A stretch of 64,000 nt of DNA from Dactylosporangium siamense (GTDB lineage: Bacteria; Actinomycetota; Actinomycetes; Mycobacteriales; Micromonosporaceae): assembly GCF_016862795.1 (NCBI RefSeq), contig NZ_BONQ01000076.1, forward strand, positions 1 to 64,000, read 5' to 3'. The position numbers and the translations under genes are program-made. Shown here piece after piece: positions 26,656 to 34,284 of this stretch (its first letter is position 1; the number at the start of each line of letters is the position of its first letter). The notes beneath the pieces are model-generated. The model was not told the origin of the DNA and searched no databases. It worked only from the letters and a program-made list of their open reading frames with translations.

Positions 26656-26949
26656 ATGGCAACGTACGCCGAATGGGACGGGCTGTACGAAGCGGCCTAC
26701 GACACACCCGGCGACCTGAGTGGTCTGGCCTGCCCGAACTGCGGCCACCACGCACTCCGTCTGGTGTACACAGGCGACCTCGACCAGATGATCGGCTGGG
26801 GGACCTTCTCTTGCGACAACTGCCGTCAGGGCATCAGCGTCTCCCGCGCCGTCGTCCCCGAAGGCGCCATCCTGCGCGACCGTCACCTGCCCCTGGAGCA
26901 ACGCGAACCCCGCACCCCTGGCGACGTCCAGCTCGTCCCCCCGGAGTGA
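26656..26949 (+). CDS. Small zinc-ribbon protein, possible orphan immunity protein
   Basis: ATG 26656 follows GAGGGG. The 97-residue product has ACPNCG and SCDNCRQG, giving a four-Cys ribbon, inside an otherwise beta-rich acidic protein (LRLVYTGDLDQMIGWGTF). No signal peptide or membrane helix. It starts 2 nt after the stop of the broken HELYH gene, suggesting it was the partner of that gene. The ribbon type recalls the ESX array but the other array motifs (EAxxYxxLHPC, DPGxWL) are missing, so I do not place it in that family. Confidence 0.65.
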   Translation: MATYAEWDGLYEAAYDTPGDLSGLACPNCGHHALRLVYTGDLDQMIGWGTFSCDNCRQGISVSRAVVPEGAILRDRHLPLEQREPRTPGDVQLVPPE

Positions 26950-27294
26950 GCAGACCAGGTGGCGGTGGTTGGCACGCACGCCGCGAACAGCAGCGGATGT
27001 CCGGCCAGGACGATCGCCGGTTCGACCATGAACGGGACCAGTAGGATCACCGTCCCCCCGATGCCCGGCCCCCGCACGGCACGAGGTGTCCCCGGCCCAG
27101 CACCTCCCACTACCGTTCTCCGGCAACCGTTTCCGCGGCCAGCGTGACACGACGTCACACTCGCCCACGCCAGCCGCAAGCCACGGTTGAGCGGAGGCGG
27201 CAGATGCGTTGCCGCAATGCTCCTGAGCTGCTGAAACGCGCCCAGCGGTAAGTCGGTATGCCTGGTCGGACGGCGACCGGTACCCTGTAATCGC
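26950..27294. other. Non-coding stretch upstream of tRNA-Lys
   Basis: I see no supported gene. A minus-strand stretch around 27000-27070 encodes a hydrophobic run by chance or as a remnant. The last ~40 bases should contain the tRNA promoter (a TACCCT-like element near 27281), which I cannot confirm. Confidence 0.35.
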
Positions 27295-27369
27295 GGGCTG
27301 CTAGCTCAATGGCAGAGCTGCGGACTTTTAATCCGTAGGTTCAGGGTTCGAGTCCCTGGCGGCCCACCA
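27295..27369 (+). tRNA. tRNA-Lys (UUU anticodon), CCA encoded
   Basis: A full cloverleaf folds: acceptor GGGCTGC with GCGGCCC, D-arm AGCTC/GAGC, anticodon stem GCGGA/TCCGT with loop CTTTTAA (anticodon TTT), and T-arm CAGGG/CCCTG around TTCGAGT. Discriminator A at 27366, CCA at 27367-27369. Its 3' part is duplicated at 30080-30114. Confidence 0.95.
27332..27366 (+). repeat. Left attachment site (attL-like) within tRNA-Lys
   Basis: The anticodon-stem 3' side, T-arm and acceptor 3' strand of tRNA-Lys. It matches 30080-30114 at 34 of 35 positions, with a perfect 29-bp core at 27338-27366. Confidence 0.75.
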
Positions 27370-27607
27370 TCTGAACTGCGAAAACACGGCTTAGACGTTC
27401 ACGTTGTTCGATATGGTTGCTCGGAATCGCCCGGAGGTTGCTCCGCGACCGCGAACACTCAGGGCTCTGTCGCGTTCGCCGTTCGCATGATCGAGGCGGC
27501 TTGAGCAGCGAAGTCTCCGACCCGCTCGCTGTCATCACTGACGGTCAGCGTTCGGCCGGGTTTCCGGTTGTCCGTGGACGCTTGGTTTCGGGCGCGTACT
27601 TGGTCGT

Positions 27608-28813
27608 GTGTGCGTGTTCGGTTTGGCGCTCGTGCTCGGTATGGGGCTGGTTGTCGCGATCAGCCCCGCGGCTGCGGCGGCCCCGGTGGACGTGGCCGCG
27701 CCGGCGGCCGGCGCCGGCTCGTCGGGACGGGCGGCGTTGGCGGGCGGCGCCGGCTCGTCGGGGCGCATCCAGTTCAGCCGGCTTGAGGAGGACGACTTCG
27801 AAACGCAGTGTCTGGCGACGCCGTCGGCAGCAGTGGACCCCGGCTGGTTCCCCGACCGGTTCGCGCAGTGCCGGCGTGGCACCGGCATCCACGACGTCTT
27901 CGACGCCGACAACGTCAAGGTCGGTGAGGTCCATGTCAGCCTCATCATCATGGGGTTCGCCGTCGACGGCGACCGGTAGGTCGACTACTCGGTCCGGGTC
28001 CTCGGCATCACCAAGGTCAATGCGCCCGACCTGGTTCTCGGGACGGTGAGCATCGGCATGTGGTTCGCCTGCGGCGTGTCGCTGACCCCGTGCGCCGAGC
28101 CGGCCGCGCCCCGCCGCGTCGACACCGTCTCCGGCTGGCTCGCCGTCAACTACTTCACCACCATCCTGAGGTCACCGGAGACGGCGGACCCGGGCGACCA
28201 GCGGGTCCAGCGGCGCTTCGCCCTCGTCCTGGACCTGGCGACACCCGGACAGCCGTTCTTGCCAGGGCCGCCGATCGAGGCGATGTACTCCAACGTCCGC
28301 TACGACTCGGCCAAGTATGTCGGCAAGTTACGGGGCACCGTGTTCCTCGACCACCGGCTCGTGTCCGTCGTCGACGAACGCCTCGAGAACCAGGACGAAA
28401 GCGCACAGCACATCCGGCAGGCCTTCGACCACCCGGTGCTCACCTTCCCCAGCTGGGCCGGAAGTCCGTCCCCGGCAAGGACGACGGGATCCCGAGCGCC
28501 GACGACGAGCCCCTGACCCAGATGTACAACCCGGCGTTGAACGACACCAACCGCGCCCGGTCCCAGCAGATCTGCAAGACCTCTTCGGCGAGTGGGACGG
28601 CGACCTGGTGAATTGCGACGAGTTCCCGTTCGCCTCCACCTATGAGGGCTCGAAGAACGGCACCGGGCCAACAACGGACTGCAGCGCTTCTCGGTCCGGC
28701 TGATCGACGCGGCCGACAATCAGTATGTCGGTCGGCAGATGCTCGAGGTCGAGTTCTACCGCCCGCTGCGGATCCTCGACGGCGACAAGTACTTCGTCCG
28801 CGTGGTGTTCTGA
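27608..28813 (+). pseudogene. Secreted protein with C-terminal NucA/NucB nuclease domain, broken
   Basis: The GTG at 27608 begins a hydrophobic signal-like segment (LALVLGMGLVVAISPAAAAA), followed by a GAGSSGR duplication and a secreted-type domain. A TAG at 27977-27979 interrupts it, and the same frame resumes (VDYSVRVLGITKVNAPDLV). Frame changes near 28458, 28580 and 28670 are then needed to continue through RSQQIC, NCDEFPFASTYEGS and RFSVRLIDAADNQYVG to KYFVRVVF and the TGA at 28811. CDEFPFAST is the hallmark of NucA/NucB-type deoxyribonucleases, common as secreted nucleases and toxin tips in actinomycetes. One nonsense and three frameshifts make it inactive unless sequencing errors are involved. 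Confidence 0.75.
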
Positions 28814-28863
28814 ACCGGCCCGCCGGGACGGTGGGTCCACCACCGTCCCGGTAGGCTGCCCGG

Positions 28864-29304
28864 GTGGCGGAGCTGCTCACGCGGCGGAGAATGCTCGTGC
28901 ATCCGACCTACCGGATTTTCGTGTTGCACGACCCGGAGTGCGACGACAGCACCAACTTCAACGAGGCGATCGTCGCGGCGATCGCGGAATCCGTCGGCTG
29001 GGCGTATGGCATGGTTGCCGTCACCACCGTCGCGGAGATCGGGCAGGTGCCGGTGACCGTCGAGGTCTGGGACGGCGCCGTCGAGGACGCCGGGGCGGCC
29101 TGGTCCGCCGAGCTCGACTTCCCCAGCGGGCGGTACGTCATCGACGTGGCCGTCGAGGACGAGGACCGGATCGGCCATGATCTGCCCGGCGGGCCCGCTG
29201 TGTATCGCGTCCATCTCGCCGCCCGGCGGGACGACCCGGAGGACTACCTCTTCCACCTGTGGCGGCTCGCCGACTCGCCGCCGTCGCCCGACGACGACGA
29301 GTAG
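28864..29304 (+). CDS. Possible immunity protein for the NucA/NucB protein
   Basis: The frame opens at GTG 28864 (146 residues); a GTG at 28897 with GGAG seven bases upstream is an equally good start (135 residues). The product is acidic and alpha/beta: TYRIFVLHDPECDDSTNFNE, GAAWSAELDFPSGRYVIDVA, then VYRVHLAARRDDPEDYLFHL and an Asp-rich tail. No signal peptide or membrane helix. It sits 50 bp downstream of the broken nuclease, on the same strand inside the att-bounded element, which is the position of an immunity gene. I do not recognise a named family. Confidence 0.55.
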   Translation: MAELLTRRRMLVHPTYRIFVLHDPECDDSTNFNEAIVAAIAESVGWAYGMVAVTTVAEIGQVPVTVEVWDGAVEDAGAAWSAELDFPSGRYVIDVAVEDEDRIGHDLPGGPAVYRVHLAARRDDPEDYLFHLWRLADSPPSPDDDE

Positions 29305-29557
29305 GCCAGCGTTCCTGCCCTACCGCATCGGCCACGCGGCAGGTCGCCTTGATCAACAGCTGGCGAACGCCGAAGTTGGTGCCAACATCGATGCTCCGCA
29401 TGCGTCAGGACCGCGAATGTGCCGACATCGGCGGAGTGCGCAACCGCGCCGGCCGCCGGCGCCGGAAGCCCGCCCGGCCGGGACACCACGTCCAGGCCGG
29501 ATGCAGCGCTCGCGTACGGCGGGGCTTGAGGGAAGCACACTGGAACGGGTAGGCGGC

Positions 29558-29932
29558 CTACTGAGAAGCCAAATCCGCTAGAACCGCTGCCTTGCCCTCG
29601 TCGAAGTCTGCAAGCGCCGAAGGCTCATCCGCCAGAACGTCGGTCCAGAACCCCTCCCGCATCCAGCTTTGCGGCGCTAGTCGAAGCGACCCGTCGCTCG
29701 ACACCGCAGATGACCAGCACCGCGGGATGTAACCGTCGACGGTTTCGAACATTTCCGGGTCCCACAGGGAGCTCGAACCATCGCCGTTGTCATCCAAGAT
29801 CCTGAGGTACCAGTAGTCCGGCAAGTACGCGATCTCAATCACGGGGTAAACCACGCCGATCGTCACGCCCGGATGGGTCTCCACCTGTGCGCCACCGAAC
29901 GGTTCGAGGATCTTCACGCACTTCACGAGCAT
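29558..29932 (-). CDS. Immunity-like protein of the att-bounded element
   Basis: ATG 29932 gives MLVKCVKILEPFGG, a plausible beta-strand start; the longer open frame upstream runs into att-site DNA and is rejected. The 124-residue product reads VYPVIEIAYLPDYWYLRILD, DNGDGSSSLWDPEMF, SDGSLRLAPQSWMREGFWTD and ends in an acidic helix. The overall pattern resembles small cytoplasmic proteins I associate with polymorphic-toxin loci, but I cannot name the family. It lies just inside the right att repeat, opposite in strand to the nuclease remnant, and has no visible partner toxin. Confidence 0.55.
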   Translation of the reverse strand: MLVKCVKILEPFGGAQVETHPGVTIGVVYPVIEIAYLPDYWYLRILDDNGDGSSSLWDPEMFETVDGYIPRCWSSAVSSDGSLRLAPQSWMREGFWTDVLADEPSALADFDEGKAAVLADLASQ

Positions 29933-30079
29933 CGCGGAAGTGTACGACCGCTCTCGCACGCCCCTGGCGAGAAGTAACAGCAGCAAAGTACAGCAACCGA
30001 CCGCACCGAGCCGGACCTGGTCGAGGCGAAACCGTTGTGTAGCAACGGTTCCAGCTTCACCGAACCGCACTGTCGCGAC

Positions 30080-30114
30080 TCCGTGGGTTCAGGGTTCGAG
30101 TCCCTGGCGGCCCA
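30080..30114 (+). repeat. Right attachment site (attR-like), tRNA-Lys 3' duplicate
   Basis: Partial tRNA copy containing only the T-arm and acceptor 3' strand, lacking the 5' half and so not a tRNA gene. Matches 27332-27366 with a single A/G difference. Confidence 0.75.
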
Positions 30115-30589
30115 TTGTTATCCGCGCACCGCTTCGCCGCGCTCCCCAGTGGGGGAGCCGCGCTCCACTCACACCCCTCAACACCGTGCCGGGCCGGGAG
30201 TGGGTTGGAGGAGGCGCCGTGATCGCCGTTGTCGTCGCTCCGTCTCTTGATCTGCTTCAAGCCGACCCGGGCATGGTGAGGACAGGCGTGGCGGTGGCCT
30301 GGTCGACCGTCGCCGGGCGCGGTGGACGAGGCAGCGATCGCTGATCTTGCCGCCCCGGCTCGGTCGGGCGCTCCCTGACGCGGTAGTGGCGTGGCTGCGG
30401 ACATGCCGTGGCGAGGCGATCGACCCGGGCGATTCCTACGGCACGGACCGACAAGCGCTACCTGGACATCGCCAGGAGCCGTCGCCCCCAACCCAGCTGG
30501 CGAGACCGGGAATGGCTGCCGGTCGCGGGTTGACGTCTGGGGTGGCGGTGACTGTCTGTGCATGGCGTTGATCTCGCTGGTGCCGTACA
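30115..30589. other. Non-coding stretch right of attR
   Basis: No gene I can support. Several short open frames exist on both strands without ribosome sites or recognisable content. The right end carries the promoter/operator of the Xre gene, including TACACT at 30586-30591 as a candidate -10. Confidence 0.4.
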
Positions 30590-30618
30590 CTGAATCACAG
30601 TAAGCGATCATGATTCAG
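30590..30618. promoter_or_regulatory. Perfect inverted repeat, candidate Xre operator
   Basis: CTGAATCA (30590-30597) and TGATTCAG (30611-30618) are perfect inverted arms around a 13-bp spacer, directly after a TACACT -10-like element and just before the Xre start. Autoregulation is likely by analogy with Xre regulators. Confidence 0.6.
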
Positions 30619-30622
30619 GCGG

Positions 30623-30967
30623 GTGGTCATGATGAGCGTCAACATTGGCACGATGATCGAGAAGGCGAGGATGGCGGCAGGTCTGAGCCAGCGGGCGCTT
30701 GCCGATGCTGCCGGCATCTCGCAGCCCACGCTGTCGCGCATCATTTCCGGCGATCGCGCGGCGAAGATGCCGGAGATCGTGGCGATTTCGTGGGCGACGG
30801 GGTTCACCGTTGCCCAGCTCACTGGGATCGCCGCCGTAGCCGAACGGGCCCAGTGCGCCGCTCGAGCCACGAACGGCTCGAGCATGGAGGGCATGCGTGA
30901 CGCATTGCTGCACTTCCTTGAGCTGGACGACTACCTCGACGAGCAGGCCATTCCGGTCACGATTTGA
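30623..30967 (+). CDS. Xre-family helix-turn-helix regulator (antitoxin-type)
   Basis: The product is up to 114 residues from GTG 30623; ATGs at 30629 and 30632 are alternative starts and fit the GGCGGG site at least as well. The N-terminal half is a canonical Xre HTH: MIEKARMAAGLSQRALADAA, then GISQPTLSRIISG. The rest is helical and acidic (MRDALLHFLELDDYLDEQ). Its TGA overlaps the TTG start of the ImmA/IrrE-type peptidase gene, so the two proteins are made together. In such pairs the regulator is cleaved or controlled by the peptidase. A perfect inverted repeat just upstream is a likely operator. Confidence 0.85.
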   Translation: MVMMSVNIGTMIEKARMAAGLSQRALADAAGISQPTLSRIISGDRAAKMPEIVAISWATGFTVAQLTGIAAVAERAQCAARATNGSSMEGMRDALLHFLELDDYLDEQAIPVTI

Positions 30968-31848
30968 CGGCGGTGACGACGCTGAACGCCGAGGTTGAAG
31001 GACGCATAGCAGCTGAGCAGTTCCGGGCGCAACATCAGCTCGGCTGGCAGCCACTGGGCGACCTCGTCGCACTGATCGAGCAGTCGGCAGGTGTCGACGT
31101 GGCCGTTCTCGACGTAGGACCCGATGAACACGGCTTGACGATGCGGGATTCGCAGCGCGGCGCCGTGTTCATCGGTGTCGCCCGGACCAAGCGTCCGATG
31201 CGCCAACGCAGCACGCTGGCCCACGAGCTGGCTCACGTCGTGTTCGGTGACTGGGTGGACAACAACACCACCTGCGACTGGAGCGAGTCGTCACCCAGGG
31301 AGAGCCGAGCCAACGCCTTCGCCCGGCATCTGCTGGTGCCAGTCGATGGACTGAAAGCGTTTCTGGGCAGCACTATCCCGATCAACCTGGCCGCACTGTC
31401 CGCTGTCGTTCAACGGTTTCTAGTGTCGCCGTCGATCGCTGCCATTGCTCTTGAGCAGGCGGGATACATCGACGCCAACACCAAACGCGAATGGATGTCA
31501 GTGACGACCCGCTGGCTCGCCATCCGCTTCGGCTGGGGCGACCAATACCGGATGCTGCAATCGGACACCGACCAGCGGCGCGCCCCGCAGCGGCTCCTGG
31601 CCCGCGCTATCCGCGGCTACGCCGAAGGGGTCGTCTCCGCGCAGGCGATCGCTACCTTGCGCGGTATCACGGCTGATCAGGCGGCGGCCGAGTTACGTGA
31701 GGCCGGCATTTTTCCGGCGCGGCAACTCGTCACCTGGGCTGATCCGAGCGAGCTGCCTGACGTGGAGGTCGATCTCAACGCCCTGGACAGCGTCCTCGGT
31801 TCAGCAGAGGGCGCGTTCGAGACGGCATCGGAGCCGGATGCGGAATGA
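30964..31848 (+). CDS. ImmA/IrrE-family metallo-endopeptidase
   Basis: TTG 30964 overlaps the stop of the Xre gene (TTGA). The 294-residue protein has the zinc motif HELAH in STLAHELAHVVFGDW (~residue 80-90), followed by ESRANAFARHLLVP, the typical third-ligand Glu region of the COG2856 peptidase family. The C-terminal ~110 residues are helical, with a stretch suggesting a second HTH-like or dimer segment (ATLRGITADQAAAELREAG). It is cytoplasmic. Its stop overlaps the start of the next gene (ATGA), so it is part of a three-gene operon. Family members cleave repressors or act in toxin-antitoxin pairs with Xre partners. Confidence 0.85.
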   Translation: MTAVTTLNAEVEGRIAAEQFRAQHQLGWQPLGDLVALIEQSAGVDVAVLDVGPDEHGLTMRDSQRGAVFIGVARTKRPMRQRSTLAHELAHVVFGDWVDNNTTCDWSESSPRESRANAFARHLLVPVDGLKAFLGSTIPINLAALSAVVQRFLVSPSIAAIALEQAGYIDANTKREWMSVTTRWLAIRFGWGDQYRMLQSDTDQRRAPQRLLARAIRGYAEGVVSAQAIATLRGITADQAAAELREAGIFPARQLVTWADPSELPDVEVDLNALDSVLGSAEGAFETASEPDAE

Positions 31849-32467
31849 TCCATCGACCCATCATCGATGCTGGGCCAGGCTTGAACTTCCTGTCAATCAA
31901 TCAAGAGCGGCTGCTTATTGCCACGGTTGGCCGTCTCAGCGCACCGGCAACCGTGGAGCCGAGGTGCTTCGGAAGGCAGGCCAGGATCAGCGCTTCCGTC
32001 CCGCCGCTACGGTCTGGAAGAAGCTCGCCCCGGACTGGATTCAGATCCTCTCCGACGACGTGACACCCGAACTTGCCCGGGCTGTGCACCGGATTACTCA
32101 ACAGCCCATGGTGGACCGTCTGAAGCACTCCAAGGACTTGGGCGAAATCATGGTGATCGCCCACGCCGTCGTGGTCGCGGAGGCCGGCGCCGACGTCGTT
32201 GTACTGATCGACGACGGGCACGGTGCGCAGACTGCAAGCGGCGAGATCCGTCGTCTGCAGCGGATGCGAGCCAACGGCAGCACTGTGGGTTCAATCAGCC
32301 TGGCCAGCACGCTCACCGTCCTGGAGAAGGCGGCAGGCACGACCCACATTCCCGACCGGGCCAAGATGCGCGACATCTACCAGCGCCTTCGCGGCCTCGA
32401 TGACGGCCTACCTGCCATCGACAAGACCACCTTGATGACCACCACACGGTGGTCCAACGGCACATGA
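31845..32467 (+). pseudogene. Frameshifted PIN-like protein, third gene of the Xre-ImmA operon
   Basis: ATG 31845 overlaps the stop of the peptidase gene. The first part reads IIDAGPGLNFLSINQERLLI, a PIN-like strand with an early Asp, up to about APATVE. A one-base shift at about 31945-31961 is then needed to continue as EVLRKAGQDQRF, WIQILSDDVTPELA, DLGEIMVIAHAVV and VVVLIDDGHGAQTASGEI to TGA at 32465. The acidic residues DAG, E in DLGE and DDG fit a PIN-type ribonuclease site. If the shift is real, the toxin-like member is lost while Xre and ImmA stay intact. Confidence 0.6.
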
Positions 32468-32608
32468 CCGCGGAGGTCCCCGGCGCCGGCCTGCTCCCGG
32501 GCGGGTGGATGACGGGTATCCGGCGGGCTTGAAGCGAAGGCGCCGCTGGTATTGGCAACCGCGAACGCAACGACGCACGTTCAGGGACCATGTCTGTGGG
32601 GCGCGTCG

Positions 32609-32863
32609 TCATTCGTAGTGGTAGCGGCACTGCGCGATCTGCACAGTGTCGTCAATGATCCGGTACACCAGGCGGTGCTCCTGGTCGATGCGCCGCGACC
32701 AGAACCCAGACCAGTTGCCGCGCAGCTGCTCGGGCTTGCCGATGCCCTCGTGACCGTTGCGGCGGATGTCCTCGATTAACGCGTTCACCCGCCTGAGCAT
32801 CTGCCGGTCCTGCTGCCAGCTCAGATAGTCATCCCAGCCACGGCTGGCGAACTGGACCTTCAC
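32609..32863 (-). CDS. yoeB: YoeB-type toxin (ribosome-dependent mRNA endonuclease)
   Basis: The 84-residue product MKVQFASRGWDDYLSWQQ matches the Txe/YoeB family, including RRVNALIEDIRRNGHEGIGK, the W-S-x-x-I-D-x-E-H-R-L-V-Y-R core and a C-terminal CRYHYE, where the conserved His-Tyr end belongs to the active site. Family members cut mRNA at the ribosomal A site and are held by YefM. GTG 32863 overlaps the TGA of the antitoxin gene (GTGA), the usual antitoxin-first order. All family residues I can check are present, so the toxin is probably active. Confidence 0.93.
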   Translation of the reverse strand: MKVQFASRGWDDYLSWQQDRQMLRRVNALIEDIRRNGHEGIGKPEQLRGNWSGFWSRRIDQEHRLVYRIIDDTVQIAQCRYHYE

Positions 32864-33132
32864 GCGGCGGGCGCCTCATCCGCGTCGAGCAGATCGTGCA
32901 CCTCGCCGCCGCCCGCACGGAGTTCCTCGATGGCCTCGTTCAGCCGGCGGGCGTTGACTGGGCTCGCCATCAGGTACGCCGTCTCCTTGAGCGACTCGTA
33001 CTCCCGGAGCGAGATGATGACCGCGGACTCGTGGCCGGAGCGGGTGATCACGACCTCCTCGGCGTCATCCACCACGTGGTCAAGCATCTTGGCAAGGTTC
33101 TGCCGGACCTCTGAGTAGCTGACCGTGCGCAT
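32860..33132 (-). CDS. yefM: YefM-type antitoxin (Phd/YefM family)
   Basis: The 90-residue product begins MRTVSYSEVRQNLAKMLD, the family DNA-binding/dimer fold, followed by DAEEVVITRSGHESAVIISL and YESLKETAYLM. The C-terminal part (NARRLNEAIEELRAGGGE) is the toxin-wrapping segment. It should bind YoeB and repress its own promoter. An 18-bp palindrome with TTGTAC half-sites lies 32 bp upstream of the start (33164-33181), matching the TGTACA-type sites known for YefM. Confidence 0.93.
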   Translation of the reverse strand: MRTVSYSEVRQNLAKMLDHVVDDAEEVVITRSGHESAVIISLREYESLKETAYLMASPVNARRLNEAIEELRAGGGEVHDLLDADEAPAA

Positions 33133-33163
33133 GGCGCCCCCGAACTGAACTGAACCGAGCCGA

Positions 33164-33181
33164 CGTACAAGAAATTGTACG
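33164..33181. promoter_or_regulatory. Palindromic YefM-type operator
   Basis: CGTACAAGAAATTGTACG is a perfect palindrome with 7-bp arms and a 4-bp spacer, holding two TTGTAC half-sites upstream of yefM. Assignment is by analogy with the TGTACA core bound by YefM elsewhere. Confidence 0.65.
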
Positions 33182-33261
33182 ACCCGTCACGCGGTGTGTC
33201 AGGTCCGCTCGCCCGCCCAGACAGCAGGGCCAGAAAAGTACAGCGCCGGGTGTTATGGATC

Positions 33262-33654
33262 GTGCGCCGTGGAAGGCGTCGCCGGGACCAGCACGATGCC
33301 CGCCGCGTTGTCGTTCCGTGGTGGTATTACGCGACAACCGGATGCATCGCTGGCGCTGCGGTCGTGGCAGCTGCTCTTCTGCCGCAACAGATCGCGGGCA
33401 TCTCGCTCGTCGTCGCAGCCCTGGTTGTGGCAGTGACCAGCCGGATCGCCGGGAACGGAGCTCGGCTGCCGGCCGGCGCTGCCGGCGTCGGTTATCCGGT
33501 GGCCCTGGCGGTCGTACTGATCGGGTCCTTGATCGCTGCATGGACCGTGGTGCGTCCTGACGGTCCATCCTGGCTCGCCTGGATGCTTGCCGCGCTCGTG
33601 TTCGTGGTCGCACTCAGCGGGACCTGGGTGGCCAAGACGGGCCGTGCGGCATAG
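33262..33654 (+). CDS. Small multi-helix membrane protein
   Basis: The open frame extends to 33175 but the section before about 33262 looks non-protein; GTG 33262 is a possible start (130 residues) without a clear ribosome site. A basic lead (RRGRRRRDQHDARR) precedes VVPWWYYATTG and about four hydrophobic helices: GAAVVAAALL, ISLVVAALVVAV, YPVALAVVLIGSLIAAW and LAWMLAALVFVVAL. The WWY-start helical type is common in actinomycetes and unassigned. It ends 3 bp from the stop of the convergent RmlC-like gene. Confidence 0.55.
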   Translation: MRRGRRRRDQHDARRVVVPWWYYATTGCIAGAAVVAAALLPQQIAGISLVVAALVVAVTSRIAGNGARLPAGAAGVGYPVALAVVLIGSLIAAWTVVRPDGPSWLAWMLAALVFVVALSGTWVAKTGRAA

Positions 33655-33657
33655 CCC

Positions 33658-34284
33658 TCAGCCCTGATCCACCGACGAGATTGACGTAGCAGGCCGCAGG
33701 CTCTGGGTGTACGACTCGCAGGTGGCGAGGTCCGGGAGTCGCCCCTCGGCGCGCATCTGTGCCAGGGACGGCGCCGCGGCGTCGCGGGTGGAGAGCTGGG
33801 GCTCGTCGGCGGGCCACACGATGCCGAGGTCCGGGTCGAGCGGGTGGATGCCGTGCTCACCCGTCGGGTTGTAGGTCTCCGAGCACAGGTACGTGATCGT
33901 GGCGTCGTCGGTGAGCGCGCAGAACCCGTGGCCGAGGCCCTCGCTGAGGTATACCGCGCGCCGGTCGACGTCGTCGAGCTGCACACCCTCCCAGCGGCCG
34001 AACGTCGGCGAGCCGACCCGGATGTCGACGACCACGTCGAGCACGGCGCCCCGGGTGCAGGTGACGTACTTCGCCTGGCCCGGCGGCACGTCGGCGAAGT
34101 GGATGCCCCGCACGACCCCCCGCGCGGACACCGACAGGTTGCCCTGGGCCAGCCGCAGCGGGTGCCCGACCTCGGCCGCGAGGTGGTCGAACCGGTAGAA
34201 CTCCTGGAACAGCCCACGGGGATCACCGTGCTGTGCGGGGATGATCTCCCAGGCGCCGGCGATCGACAGCTGACGGAATTTCAC
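33658..34284 (-). CDS. dTDP-4-dehydrorhamnose 3,5-epimerase-like sugar epimerase
   Basis: GTG 34284 overlaps the TGA of the methyltransferase gene (GTGA), fixing a 208-residue product. It follows the RmlC cupin pattern: GDPRGLFQEFYR, then RGIHFADVPPGQAKYVTC with the catalytic His, VDIRVGSPTFGRWEGV, VYLSEGLGHGF and ETYNPTGEHGI with the Tyr region, ending GIVWP. RmlC-type enzymes epimerise C3/C5 of dTDP-4-keto-6-deoxysugars. The C-terminal tail adds a Ser/Thr-rich stretch. No rmlA, rmlB or rmlD is adjacent, so the exact nucleotide sugar is open. Confidence 0.85.
   Translation of the reverse strand: MKFRQLSIAGAWEIIPAQHGDPRGLFQEFYRFDHLAAEVGHPLRLAQGNLSVSARGVVRGIHFADVPPGQAKYVTCTRGAVLDVVVDIRVGSPTFGRWEGVQLDDVDRRAVYLSEGLGHGFCALTDDATITYLCSETYNPTGEHGIHPLDPDLGIVWPADEPQLSTRDAAAPSLAQMRAEGRLPDLATCESYTQSLRPATSISSVDQG

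Larger units (their letters stand above)
27332..30114. mobile_element. Decayed tRNA-Lys-integrated element
   Basis: The 35-bp tRNA 3' end (27332-27366) recurs as a direct repeat at 30080-30114 with one mismatch, the arrangement left by tyrosine-integrase insertion into a tRNA gene. The 2.7 kb between holds a broken NucA/NucB nuclease gene and two immunity-like genes. No integrase or excisionase remains inside, so it is probably immobile or a deletion remnant of a larger island. Confidence 0.7.

Noticed and set aside
29177-29581. Rightward open frame after the immunity-like gene
   Set aside because: It overlaps the 28864-29304 gene in another frame and is Arg/Pro-rich, with no ribosome site.
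30086-30114. A second tRNA gene
   Set aside because: Only the T-arm and acceptor 3' strand are present; there is no 5' half, so it is an att duplicate.
30057-30611. Leftward open frame across attR
   Set aside because: Runs through tRNA-derived sequence; no family resemblance.
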